24,970 bases of DNA from JBBQUP01 sp038212305 (GTDB lineage Bacteria > Bacteroidota > Bacteroidia > Bacteroidales > Marinilabiliaceae). The notes under the pieces were generated by a model. The model had not been told where the DNA came from, did no database searches, and saw only the letters and a list, made by a program, of their open reading frames with translations. The translations under genes and the position numbers were made by a program. This document shows positions 14,501 through 22,989 of the stretch, piece after piece (position 1 is the first letter of the stretch; each line of letters starts with the position of its first letter). The DNA lies in the NCBI GenBank assembly GCA_038212305.1, contig JBBQUP010000053.1, positions 1 to 24,970 on the forward strand. Reading direction: 5' to 3'.

Positions 14501-15430
14501 ATGATTATCAAGATACTATCTACCAACACCTCTACAAAAAAAGGAACGATTAAAACGCCTTGTTCATTTATTGAATTAACAGCTAACGGAGTTGAAGGAG
14601 ATGCTCACTCGGGAAAATGGCACCGACAGGTTAGCTTATTGGCTATGGAAAGCATCGAGAAATTTGAGGCTGAGGCCAAACGCAAGATAAAGCCAGGCGA
14701 GTTTGCAGAAAACATTACAACACAAGGAATTGAGCTACATCAATTAAAGCCTTTTGATAGGTTAAATAATTCGCAGGTTGAATTAATGGTCACTCAAATA
14801 GGTAAAAAATGTCATGGCGATAATTGTAACATATTCAAAGAAATAGGTAATTGTGTGATGCCTAAAGAGGGCATTTTTGCGCGCGTTGAACGAAATGGGC
14901 GACTAAAAGCGGGTGATGAACTCAAATTAATACCCAAGTACTTCAACATTAAAATCATCACTTTAAGCGATAGAGCATCAAAGGGCGAATATAAAGATAA
15001 AAGTGGTCCACTTCTCGAAACGCTTACCCAAGAATACTTCTCGAGTATAGGCTATCCAATTCGAATTGAAAAAGTGATAATTACTGATGATTCCCTATTA
15101 TTAGAAAATGAACTCAATCAATGTTTTCAATCCGAAACCGATTTAATTTTCACCACCGGAGGAACAGGTTTTGGAACTCGCGACATAACACCTGATGTGG
15201 TTAAAAAACTAATTGATAAAGAGATACCAGGCATTATGGAAATGGTTCGTTTAAAGTATGGCGTAGATAAACCCAATGCGCTTTTAAGTCGAAGTATTGC
15301 TGGCATTAAAAATCAAACACTTATCTTTTCGCTTCCTGGAAACCCAAAAGCAGTGAATGAATACTTTGGTGAGATCAAAAGAATATTGCTCCACCTCTAT
15401 TTAATGATGGCAGATATTGATGCCCATTAG
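14501..15430 (+). CDS. MOSC domain - MogA/MoaB fusion protein
   Basis: A 309-residue two-domain protein of molybdenum-cofactor metabolism. Residues 1 to about 145 form a MOSC domain: 'GVEGDAHSGKWHRQVSLL', 'PGEFAENITTQGI' and 'IGKKCHGDNCNI', with C104 at the conserved cysteine position. Residues 147-309 form a MogA/MoaB-like molybdopterin adenylyltransferase: 'IITLSDRASKGEYKDKSG', 'DLIFTTGGTGFGTRDITPD' and 'IFSLPGNPKAVNEYF'. MOSC domains are found in molybdenum-cofactor sulfurases and moco-carrier proteins. Joining the two suggests hand-over of molybdopterin intermediates, which is an inference. Both domains look intact. moaC lies 2.4 kb upstream on the same strand. Confidence 0.92.
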   Translation: MIIKILSTNTSTKKGTIKTPCSFIELTANGVEGDAHSGKWHRQVSLLAMESIEKFEAEAKRKIKPGEFAENITTQGIELHQLKPFDRLNNSQVELMVTQIGKKCHGDNCNIFKEIGNCVMPKEGIFARVERNGRLKAGDELKLIPKYFNIKIITLSDRASKGEYKDKSGPLLETLTQEYFSSIGYPIRIEKVIITDDSLLLENELNQCFQSETDLIFTTGGTGFGTRDITPDVVKKLIDKEIPGIMEMVRLKYGVDKPNALLSRSIAGIKNQTLIFSLPGNPKAVNEYFGEIKRILLHLYLMMADIDAH

Positions 15431-15433
15431 CTA

Positions 15434-16525
15434 TTACATCCACTTACGTCGCTTAAAGAAGAACAATAGCCCCAAACCAATTAGCATCATAAAACCTAAA
15501 ATCATAAAATAGCCATACTCCCACGAAAGCTCAGGCATATTCTTAAAGTTCATTCCATAAACTCCAGCAATAAAAGTAAGAGGCGTGAAAATGGCAGTAA
15601 ATGTTGTTAAAACCTGCATGTTTTGGTTCATCCGCAAATTTACTTTGGTCAGATATAAATCTCTAAGTGAGGAAATTACCTCAAGCGAACTCTCTACATT
15701 TTCCAATAAATGAGCAATGTGATCATTGATATCTTGATAGTACTTTTTAGTAGAATTTATTAATAAGGGTGTATCGCTTTTTAACAATAACATCAATCCA
15801 TCACGAAGCGGGATTATATTTTTTCGAACACCTAATAATTGCTGCTTAATTCCTTGTAATTGAATTAGTTTATCAGACGTAGGATCATCATTCATTTCAT
15901 CTTCAAGTTCATCAATATTCTGCCCCAAACGCTCCAAAACAGGGAAATAACTATCCACCACATTGTCAATGATCGTATATATCAAGTAATCATTGCCATT
16001 AGATCTTATTTTACCCCTCGCTTGTCGAATCCGATCTTGAACATTGGTAATTGCGGAGTTAGTATTTTCCTGAAATGACAAGACCCATTTCGACCCAAGC
16101 AGTAAGCTAATTTGCTCATAATCAATCATTAAATTCTCATCTTCAGAAATAACATGCTTAAGGTTAAAAAACCAGTATTCACCAACTTCCTCAACTTTTG
16201 GTAGATGATTGGTATTTAATATATCTTCAAGCACCAATGGCTCTATTGAAAAAGCTTTACCTAATTGGTCAATCAATTCAATATTGTGTATAGCATTTAA
16301 ATGCAACCAATTTACCATACCAATAGAATGCTTATCTACAGACAATTGACTAATATCAACTTCATTTTCACTTAAAGTATCTTGACTGTAAGTTGTGAGT
16401 AAAATGGTAGGCAAATGAGTTCTCTCTTTTCCAATATAAACCAATGATCCGGGTGGCAAACCATTTTTCTGAGAGGTTTTATGTCTGCTTTTTTTTAATG
16501 ATTTATGTAATTTTTTGGGTTTCAT
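15434..16525 (-). CDS. corA: CorA-type magnesium/cobalt transporter
   Basis: A 363-residue inner-membrane divalent-cation channel. A long soluble N-terminal domain with coiled helices (about residues 1-300) precedes two C-terminal membrane helices. The signature 'YGMNFKNMPEL' is at about 323-333, immediately after the first helix ('FTAIFTPLTFIAGV'), and 'GYFMILGFMMLIGLGLLFFF' is the second, followed by a basic tail. The GMN motif is the ion-selectivity element of the family. The very basic first 20 residues ('KPKKLHKSLKKSRHKTSQKN') are a common extension. It converges with the MOSC-MogA gene, with 3 bases between stops and no space for an independent terminator. Confidence 0.95.
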   Translation of the reverse strand: MKPKKLHKSLKKSRHKTSQKNGLPPGSLVYIGKERTHLPTILLTTYSQDTLSENEVDISQLSVDKHSIGMVNWLHLNAIHNIELIDQLGKAFSIEPLVLEDILNTNHLPKVEEVGEYWFFNLKHVISEDENLMIDYEQISLLLGSKWVLSFQENTNSAITNVQDRIRQARGKIRSNGNDYLIYTIIDNVVDSYFPVLERLGQNIDELEDEMNDDPTSDKLIQLQGIKQQLLGVRKNIIPLRDGLMLLLKSDTPLLINSTKKYYQDINDHIAHLLENVESSLEVISSLRDLYLTKVNLRMNQNMQVLTTFTAIFTPLTFIAGVYGMNFKNMPELSWEYGYFMILGFMMLIGLGLLFFFKRRKWM

Positions 16526-17031
16526 GGTGTCGCTATTTATTTAAAAATCAATTAGCTGTACGATTTAATGTCTGTAAAATACCAATAGCTAGTTTATGTG
16601 ATTATCCTTTTAAACTATCTTATCGAAGTTAAATCTTATCAAAAATAACATATTTTGAATTAGTGAATTCGTCGTTCTTGAATTAATTCAATCAATTAAT
16701 TCAAATAAAATTTATTAATTTTAATCTTAAACCATTCATTATTCAACTCAATATTCGTAATTTTAATGTTTGGATTTAAAAAATGGGTAATCCTATTAAT
16801 AAAGCTTGTATTCTATTATAAATCAAAATGATAGTTATTCTATGAAATTGATGGTTTCATCAAAATTTAAATTTCAAAACTTAATTATAAGTATATGAAC
16901 ATCCATGGCAAGGCAAATTGGCACGCAGGTAAATAATTATTGCAGGGAACTCGGAACTTAGATAAGTCCTATAAATCAGTCTTGTGTCTTTTGTCTTATA
17001 TACTTGAATCTTAATACTAAATTATAAATAT
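16526..17031. other. 505-base AT-rich intergenic region, divergent promoters expected
   Basis: This lies between the divergently oriented corA and AsmA-like genes. It contains no convincing ORF. The only marked structure is an inverted repeat of 11-base arms, ttgaattaatt (16678-16688) and aattaattcaa (16694-16704). A weak -7-like string TATACTTG (16999-17006; consensus TAnnTTTG) lies 26 bases before the AsmA-like start codon. Confidence 0.6.
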
Positions 17032-19539
17032 ATGAAACGCTTTCTAAAGATTTTTTTTATCGCAATTGCAGGAGTTTTCTTACTATTATTGATTTTACCT
17101 TTCTTTTTTGTGGGAAAGATAGAGCAAAAAATGAAAGATGAAATAAACAAAACGGTGAATGCAACAGTTGCTTGGGATAAGGTATCCCTTTCACTTATTA
17201 GAAACTTTCCAGATATTACTGTTGGCATTTCAAACCTTTCGGTTATTGGAAAAGAGCAGTTCTCGACCGACACACTCATTGCAATTACTGATTTTTCAGC
17301 TACAATAGATTTAATGAGTGCTTTTGGTGATCAAACCGAAATTAAAAAGCTTGATATAAATCAACTACTTTTTAATGGGTTAGTTGCTGCCGATTCGACT
17401 GTGAACTGGGACATTGCCAAACCATCGGAAGAGGTGGCTGCTCCCACCGATACTACTGCAAAGCCATTTATTGCCAATTTGCAAAAAATTAACATTACGG
17501 ATAGTCGCATCATTTACACCGATAGAACTATGGCATTAATGACCTCCTTAACAGGCATAAATGCATCAATGACAGGAGATTTGAAAGAGATGATTACTGA
17601 CTTAAAAATAAAAGGCGGTGTTGATAATTTCACTTTAAAAATGGGCGAATCGACTTATTTAAAAAATGTTCCAATGGGTGTTGATGCACATGCCATTTTG
17701 GATTTAGCTAAATTTATTTTCACATTTAAAGAGAGCGATGTTACACTTAATAAACTTTCGCTAGGTGTGGATGGATGGTTTAGTATGCCCGAAGTTGGAT
17801 TTGACATGGACTTGAAAATGTTTGCTCGCGAAACTGAATTTAAAACCTTATTGGGTCTTTTGCCTGCCGAAATGCTTAAAAATATTGAGTCGGTAAAAAC
17901 ATCGGGAACATTAAAACTAGAAGCAGCACTAAAAGGTTTATATGTTGATACAGATCATCTTCCAGCATTTAATTTGGTTTTAGCAGTCAACAATGGAAGT
18001 ATTAAATATCCCGATCTACCTGAATCGATACAGGACATTCAAATTTCGACAACCGTTAACAACCCTGGAGGTAGCTTAGATGGCACTGTAACCAACATCG
18101 ATAAGTTTAGCTTTAAAGTGGCGAACAACCCATTTGGAGCATCACTAAACATTATTACTCCTATTTCGAATGCAACATTTAAAGGCGCCATGCAAGGAAT
18201 TTTGGATTTAGGCTCGTTAAAAAAAGCACTTCCTTTGGATAGTATGGAGATGAAAGGTATTGTAAATGCAGATATTGCCCTAGCGGGTAACTATTCGATG
18301 ATTGAAAATGAACAATATGAGCAAATTAAAGCCGATGGTAAAATGACGCTTAAAGGTTTTGAGTTCACCAGTAAAGATTTGCCCATGCCCTATTTTATTG
18401 ACGATGCTACCTTAAATTTCTCACCCCGTTACCTCGAATTGGTTGCATTTAAGAGTCGATTGGGCAAAAGTGATTTTGAATTACAAGGAAAACTTGAAAA
18501 TTATTTGGCCTATGCGTTAAAAGATGGCGTTTTAAAAGGAAATCTTAATCATTATTCAAAAGTTATCGACACCAACGAGTTAATGGCCTTATCGAGCGAT
18601 ACCGCGGCGGCTAAAGCAGATACAACCAATACCAAACCGGTAGTTGTGCCAAAAAATATTGATTTTGTATTAACATCAAAAATTGACAAACTCACCTACG
18701 ACAAATTAACCATTAACAATTCATCTGGTAAAATAATTGTTAAAGATGGACGTGTTGTTATGGATGGATTGAATATGAATTTATTGGGCGGTAACATGTT
18801 AATGACTGGGCAATACAACACCCAAAACCCTGAAAAACCATTTATTGATTTTGGATTTGATGCCAGTAAAATTAGTATTAGTCAGGCAGCATCATCGTTT
18901 TCAACAATCGAGAAGCTATTACCTATTGCTAAATTGGCTCAAGGATTAGTGAATTCCAAATTTTCGTACACCAGTGAAATTGGTAATAACATGATGCCTG
19001 TTTTGTCAACCATCAATGGATTAGGTAACTTAAAATCAGAAAGCATCGAGGTTTCTGGCTCAAAAGTACAATCAGGCTTGGTATCGATGTTAAAAGACGA
19101 AAAATACAAAAAAATTACGGTGTCAGACTTATTAGTTAATTTCAAACTCCAAAATGGTAATTTAATCGTCAGTCCTTTTGATGCAAAAATGCTCGGCAAA
19201 ACAGTCAATATTCAAGGTCATCAAAATTTAGACAAAACCATGGAATATAGAATGGCTATGCCAATGACCAGAAGTGAAATATCGAATATGGGTACCCAGT
19301 TGGGACTTTCTCTATCTCCTAAAGGTGATGATCTGCCAGTTGAAATAGTAATTGGAGGTACCATTCTAAAACCAACTTTCGCAATTAATGCTGATAAAGC
19401 TAAAGATCAAATAAAACAAGAACTTAAGCAAGAACTCCAAAAAGAGGGAGAAAAAGCAGTTGAAAAATTGATGGAGGATCCAAAAGTTAAAAAAGGCGTT
19501 GAGGATGTGAAGAATAAATTTAAAAACTTGCTTAAATAA
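17032..19539 (+). CDS. AsmA family protein (envelope biogenesis)
   Basis: An 835-residue protein with a single N-terminal membrane anchor (about residues 5-27, 'LKIFFIAIAGVFLLLLILPF') followed by a long, repetitive beta-strand periplasmic region. The start 'MKRFLKIFFIAIAGVF...' followed by 'WDKVSLSLIRNFPDITVGI' is typical of Bacteroidota AsmA-like proteins, and the C-terminal portion ('IDFGFDASKISISQAASSFS', 'GLGNLKSESIEVSGSKVQSG', 'MPMTRSEISNMGTQLGL') matches the AsmA C-terminal pattern. A charged helix ('QIKQELKQELQKEGEKAVEK') ends the protein. AsmA relatives are thought to form lipid-transfer bridges between membranes; that role is extrapolated here. The gene is monocistronic with a clear terminator. 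Confidence 0.88.
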   Translation: MKRFLKIFFIAIAGVFLLLLILPFFFVGKIEQKMKDEINKTVNATVAWDKVSLSLIRNFPDITVGISNLSVIGKEQFSTDTLIAITDFSATIDLMSAFGDQTEIKKLDINQLLFNGLVAADSTVNWDIAKPSEEVAAPTDTTAKPFIANLQKINITDSRIIYTDRTMALMTSLTGINASMTGDLKEMITDLKIKGGVDNFTLKMGESTYLKNVPMGVDAHAILDLAKFIFTFKESDVTLNKLSLGVDGWFSMPEVGFDMDLKMFARETEFKTLLGLLPAEMLKNIESVKTSGTLKLEAALKGLYVDTDHLPAFNLVLAVNNGSIKYPDLPESIQDIQISTTVNNPGGSLDGTVTNIDKFSFKVANNPFGASLNIITPISNATFKGAMQGILDLGSLKKALPLDSMEMKGIVNADIALAGNYSMIENEQYEQIKADGKMTLKGFEFTSKDLPMPYFIDDATLNFSPRYLELVAFKSRLGKSDFELQGKLENYLAYALKDGVLKGNLNHYSKVIDTNELMALSSDTAAAKADTTNTKPVVVPKNIDFVLTSKIDKLTYDKLTINNSSGKIIVKDGRVVMDGLNMNLLGGNMLMTGQYNTQNPEKPFIDFGFDASKISISQAASSFSTIEKLLPIAKLAQGLVNSKFSYTSEIGNNMMPVLSTINGLGNLKSESIEVSGSKVQSGLVSMLKDEKYKKITVSDLLVNFKLQNGNLIVSPFDAKMLGKTVNIQGHQNLDKTMEYRMAMPMTRSEISNMGTQLGLSLSPKGDDLPVEIVIGGTILKPTFAINADKAKDQIKQELKQELQKEGEKAVEKLMEDPKVKKGVEDVKNKFKNLLK

Positions 19540-19558
19540 AAGGATTTTTAATATTTTC

Positions 19559-19600
19559 ATAGGGTGATATTTCAAAGCAATTATCACCCTATTTTTTTTT
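19559..19600 (+). terminator. Rho-independent terminator of the AsmA-like gene
   Basis: An 11-bp perfect stem, atagggtgata (19559-19569) with tatcaccctat (19582-19592), has a 12-base loop and is followed by a run of T residues to 19600. It begins 20 bases after the AsmA-like stop codon. Confidence 0.88.
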
Positions 19601-19647
19601 CGACATTTTTGTTTTGAACAGCAAACAATCCCTCAATAAATACAACT

Positions 19648-21849
19648 ATGAAGATTGCAATTCTAACTCCTTATAGCGCACAAGGATGTCCTCTAACATC
19701 ATATTCCCAAAACCTAATTGAATCGTTAAAAACTATTTCACCAGAAAAACTTGATTTAATAGGTGTTGTTAATGAAAATAATGGGACAAATCCTGCTCTA
19801 TCGTTTACAATTAGAAAAAACAATATTCATGACTATTTGAACGCTTCCCAATTTATAAATCAACACTACGATTTGGTAATTGTACAACATCACTTTGAGG
19901 CATTTGGAGGCGAAGATGGACGATTCATGGTAATTCTACTTCAATCCATAACCATCCCCATATTTACAACGCTACATCAATTAACTTCGAACCCAACACC
20001 ATTACAAAAACAGATTGTTTTACATATCAATAAAATATCCAATTCTGTTGTTGTATTATCCAATCAATCGGCAGAAATTGCTGAGCACACATTTAAAATA
20101 CAACACGATAAGCTTTGGTTGACTGACTATCCCGTCGCGTGGAGTGAAAAATCCGCCAGTCGTGAACAACTAAAAAAGAATCTTGGCTACGATGGAAAAA
20201 CCATCCTAGGAGGATTTGGTTTTTTATCATCTCAAAAAGGATTTGAAAACATAGTAGCTGCATTACCATTCTTAATTGGACGCCATCCGGATTTAATTTT
20301 TATTCACATGGGCTTAACGAACCCTAATAATACTTGTAAACAAAACGATTTAACCCGATATCAATTACGATGGCAAGCTTGCCATTTAGGAGTAGGAAAC
20401 AACGTTATTTTCATCGAGCAATCAGCATCGTTGAATGAAGTAATGGAATTCATGAATGCTTGTGATATTTTTATAGCTCCTTATTCCGAAGACTCAAATA
20501 ATCAGAGTGGCACCTTAATACAAGCCTTAGCATGTGGAGCAGCTATTTATGCAACACCTTTTTGGCATGCAAAAGAATTGCTTTCAGATGGTAGAGGCGA
20601 GCTAGTCCCTTTTGACATGCCCGATTTATTTGCAGAACAACTATCGATGTTAATTAACGACCAATCCAAATTAAATCAATATCGCGAAGCAGCCTCAGAT
20701 GCAGGAAAAATTTATAGACCCGAAAAACTAGGGTTGAAATACTTAGCTCAAATTGAAACAATTCTTACACAAGCTAAGAAACAAACACCCAATCCAACCA
20801 TTATTCAGTTACCATTACTTCCGCCTGCCTCATTCAATGCAATAGAACAACACACCGATCATGTAGGCTTGGTTAATTACAACACACAAGGAGTTGCGCA
20901 CCAACAAGCAGGGTATCAACTAAGTGGAAATGCTTTAGCCTTAGTCAGTTCGTTATTATTTTATCAAGAATTCCCTAATGATAAACATCAAAAACACGCT
21001 ACACTTTTTTTGGGATTCATAAAAATGTTGCAGCAATCAAATGGTAGTTTTTATGGTAGTTTATCCCCGAACCACCAATTTATTGAAGATGGATCAAATA
21101 ATCAAATTGCAATTGCTATTTGGGCACTAGGAAATGCAGTAAAACTTGCGCCTAATAAAGCATTCGAGCAACTAGCTAAAAATGTATTCTTCAATGCATT
21201 ACCTCATGTTAATAACATCACAAATACAAGACTACAAGCGTTTGCATTAATTGGCCTTAGTGAGTATTTAACCATTAATAGCGGCGATGAGTATTTATTC
21301 AACCATCAAAAAAAACTAGCAAAACAGCTGGTTGCATCTTATCAGAAAAATTCATTCGATCAATGGAATTGGTATACTATTGGTTTTGAATCAGATTTAG
21401 CTATTATTCCACTGGCATTGTTACATGCCAATTCAGTTCAAAACGACCGTCAAATTTCCGAAACCATTCGAAAGAGCATACACTTTATCGAACAGCACTA
21501 TTTTAGTAGTTATTTTGGCACTATGCCATTAAAAGAGAGCCGTTTAAGCCGTAAAAATGATGCTGATCAGCTTGCAATAGAAGTCATGTGGTATATTTTG
21601 TTAATGAATAAGCTTTATAATCAAAACAAAGAGATTCAATGGCTTGAGAAAATGAATAGAGCCATAAATTGGTTTTTTGGCGAAAACAATCTACGAAAGC
21701 CACTTATTAATTTAGATGGAAACTGTGGTAGAGGTATATCAGGCAATAAAACCATACTTCTCGAAAACTCTCAGTCAGCCATTGCCTATGCCATATCGCT
21801 TATAACTACTACAGTAACTAGTTGTAGCGAGTTGATGGATGAAGCGTAA
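19648..21849 (+). CDS. Glycosyltransferase (GT4-like) fused to a helical C-terminal domain
   Basis: A 733-residue, apparently cytoplasmic protein. Residues 1 to about 375 are a GT-B glycosyltransferase: N-terminal 'MKIAILTPYSAQGCPLTSYS', the hinge strand 'TILGGFGFLSSQKGFENIV', 'FIHMGL', and a donor-binding region 'ACDIFIAPYSEDSNNQSGTL' followed by 'IQALACGAAIYATP'. The expected EX7E-type acidic pair is not clearly preserved here ('SEDSNNQSGTLIQA'), so activity or donor may be unusual. Residues about 400-733 are helical repeats ('LSGNALALVSSLLFYQEF', 'NNQIAIAIWALGNAV', 'TRLQAFALIGLSEYL', 'WNWYTIGFESDLAIIPLALL'), like the six-hairpin (alpha/alpha) folds attached to some Bacteroidota glycosyltransferases. 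Acceptor and product are unknown. Confidence 0.82.
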   Translation: MKIAILTPYSAQGCPLTSYSQNLIESLKTISPEKLDLIGVVNENNGTNPALSFTIRKNNIHDYLNASQFINQHYDLVIVQHHFEAFGGEDGRFMVILLQSITIPIFTTLHQLTSNPTPLQKQIVLHINKISNSVVVLSNQSAEIAEHTFKIQHDKLWLTDYPVAWSEKSASREQLKKNLGYDGKTILGGFGFLSSQKGFENIVAALPFLIGRHPDLIFIHMGLTNPNNTCKQNDLTRYQLRWQACHLGVGNNVIFIEQSASLNEVMEFMNACDIFIAPYSEDSNNQSGTLIQALACGAAIYATPFWHAKELLSDGRGELVPFDMPDLFAEQLSMLINDQSKLNQYREAASDAGKIYRPEKLGLKYLAQIETILTQAKKQTPNPTIIQLPLLPPASFNAIEQHTDHVGLVNYNTQGVAHQQAGYQLSGNALALVSSLLFYQEFPNDKHQKHATLFLGFIKMLQQSNGSFYGSLSPNHQFIEDGSNNQIAIAIWALGNAVKLAPNKAFEQLAKNVFFNALPHVNNITNTRLQAFALIGLSEYLTINSGDEYLFNHQKKLAKQLVASYQKNSFDQWNWYTIGFESDLAIIPLALLHANSVQNDRQISETIRKSIHFIEQHYFSSYFGTMPLKESRLSRKNDADQLAIEVMWYILLMNKLYNQNKEIQWLEKMNRAINWFFGENNLRKPLINLDGNCGRGISGNKTILLENSQSAIAYAISLITTTVTSCSELMDEA

Positions 21850-22029
21850 GTGGAGAAAAATGGAAAGCATTGACAGTTATAACGCAAACGGATAAGTATG
21901 GGGATATTTTGGCCTTAGTGTTAAGAGAACAATAAAATAATCAAACAGGGATATTCCGAAAACCCTTCAAGAAAGTAGGACGAGGATACTGAAAATCGTA
22001 AGAGTAAGTAGTATAATAAAATAATAGTA

Positions 22030-22731
22030 ATGAAGAAAAAATTAACGTTAGTAGCACTAACACTCATTTTGGCATTGAGTGCAAATGCTCAAGAATTATT
22101 ATCACCATCAAAAGTGTTTTCGCACAAAAAAACTTCCTATGTCACATTGGAGAATGGAGTTGAAATAAAGGGTACGTTAACCGATATTGACCGCAAAAAA
22201 GGTTTAATAAAATTAATTAAAATTGAAGATGGGACAGGAACAATCCACAAACTAAAACCGAATTCGGTTAAGTTTATGTATTTACCACCAAGTGGTTTGG
22301 ATAAGCTAAGTAAAGCCATTGATTTTGCTACTGATGCTAAAAAGTGGACTAATGAAAAATTAAATCAGGATTTTCTAAGTCAGGGTTATGTGTATTTTGA
22401 GACTGTTAACGTAAAGATTAAGAAAAAAACAACGCCCATGTTAATGCAATTACTAAACCCAGATTTCAGCAAAATAGTAAAAGTATATCATGATCCTTAT
22501 GCAAAAGAAACTGCTTCTCTTGGAATTGCAGGCATAAAAGTTGTTGGAGGAATCGCCAAATCATATTATATTATGCTTGATAGTGACCCTGCTGCATACA
22601 AAATGGAAAAAAGTAAATATAAAAAAGAGTTTCCTGCATTATGGAATAAATGTAGCAACCTTTCTAAAACTACTGATATTAATTGGAATGAATTAACAAA
22701 ACACATTATTCAGTATACTGAATGTAAGTAA
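22030..22731 (+). CDS. Exported protein of unknown function
   Basis: A 233-residue protein with a clear type I signal peptide: 'MKKKLTLVALTLILALSANA' followed by 'QE', with cleavage likely after residue 20. The mature part has an SH3-like or LSm-like early segment ('KTSYVTLENGVEIKGTLTDI', 'KKGLIKLIKIEDGTGTIHKL'), then a mixed region with 'YVYFETVNVKIKKKTTPMLM', 'LNPDFSKIVKVYHDPYAKET' and 'SYYIMLDSDPAAYKMEKSKY'. It contains no lipobox and no catalytic motif that I recognise, and the family is not identified. It is flanked by non-coding sequence on both sides, so probably is transcribed alone. Confidence 0.8.
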   Translation: MKKKLTLVALTLILALSANAQELLSPSKVFSHKKTSYVTLENGVEIKGTLTDIDRKKGLIKLIKIEDGTGTIHKLKPNSVKFMYLPPSGLDKLSKAIDFATDAKKWTNEKLNQDFLSQGYVYFETVNVKIKKKTTPMLMQLLNPDFSKIVKVYHDPYAKETASLGIAGIKVVGGIAKSYYIMLDSDPAAYKMEKSKYKKEFPALWNKCSNLSKTTDINWNELTKHIIQYTECK

Positions 22732-22759
22732 CCTACCTCCTATATGTGATCATAAAAAA

Positions 22760-22842
22760 TGGCGGGAAATGCTAGTTCATGAGAGTTTTGTTCTTGTTCA
22801 AAAACTAGCTAAATTAGACTATGTTAACTTATAATCCCGCCA
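22760..22842. repeat. Nested stem-loop structure downstream of the exported protein gene
   Basis: tggcggga (22760-22767) pairs with tcccgcca (22835-22842), and inside it gctagtt (22771-22777) pairs with aactagc (22803-22809). The outer stem is flanked by an A-run on the left and 'ctttt' on the right, so on the minus strand it is followed by six T residues. It may be a bidirectional terminator or part of a structured RNA. Confidence 0.55.
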
Positions 22843-22989
22843 CTTTTCATAACATCAACCATTAGCAATAACCCTCCCAGTCCAGCCGACCCTTAACTAA
22901 CCTGCAAATAAAATTTCACAAACAATCCCCCCGCAAAATTGTATTTTGCAAACCAATGATTCAATTAACAATGAGTTTATAATTACGCG

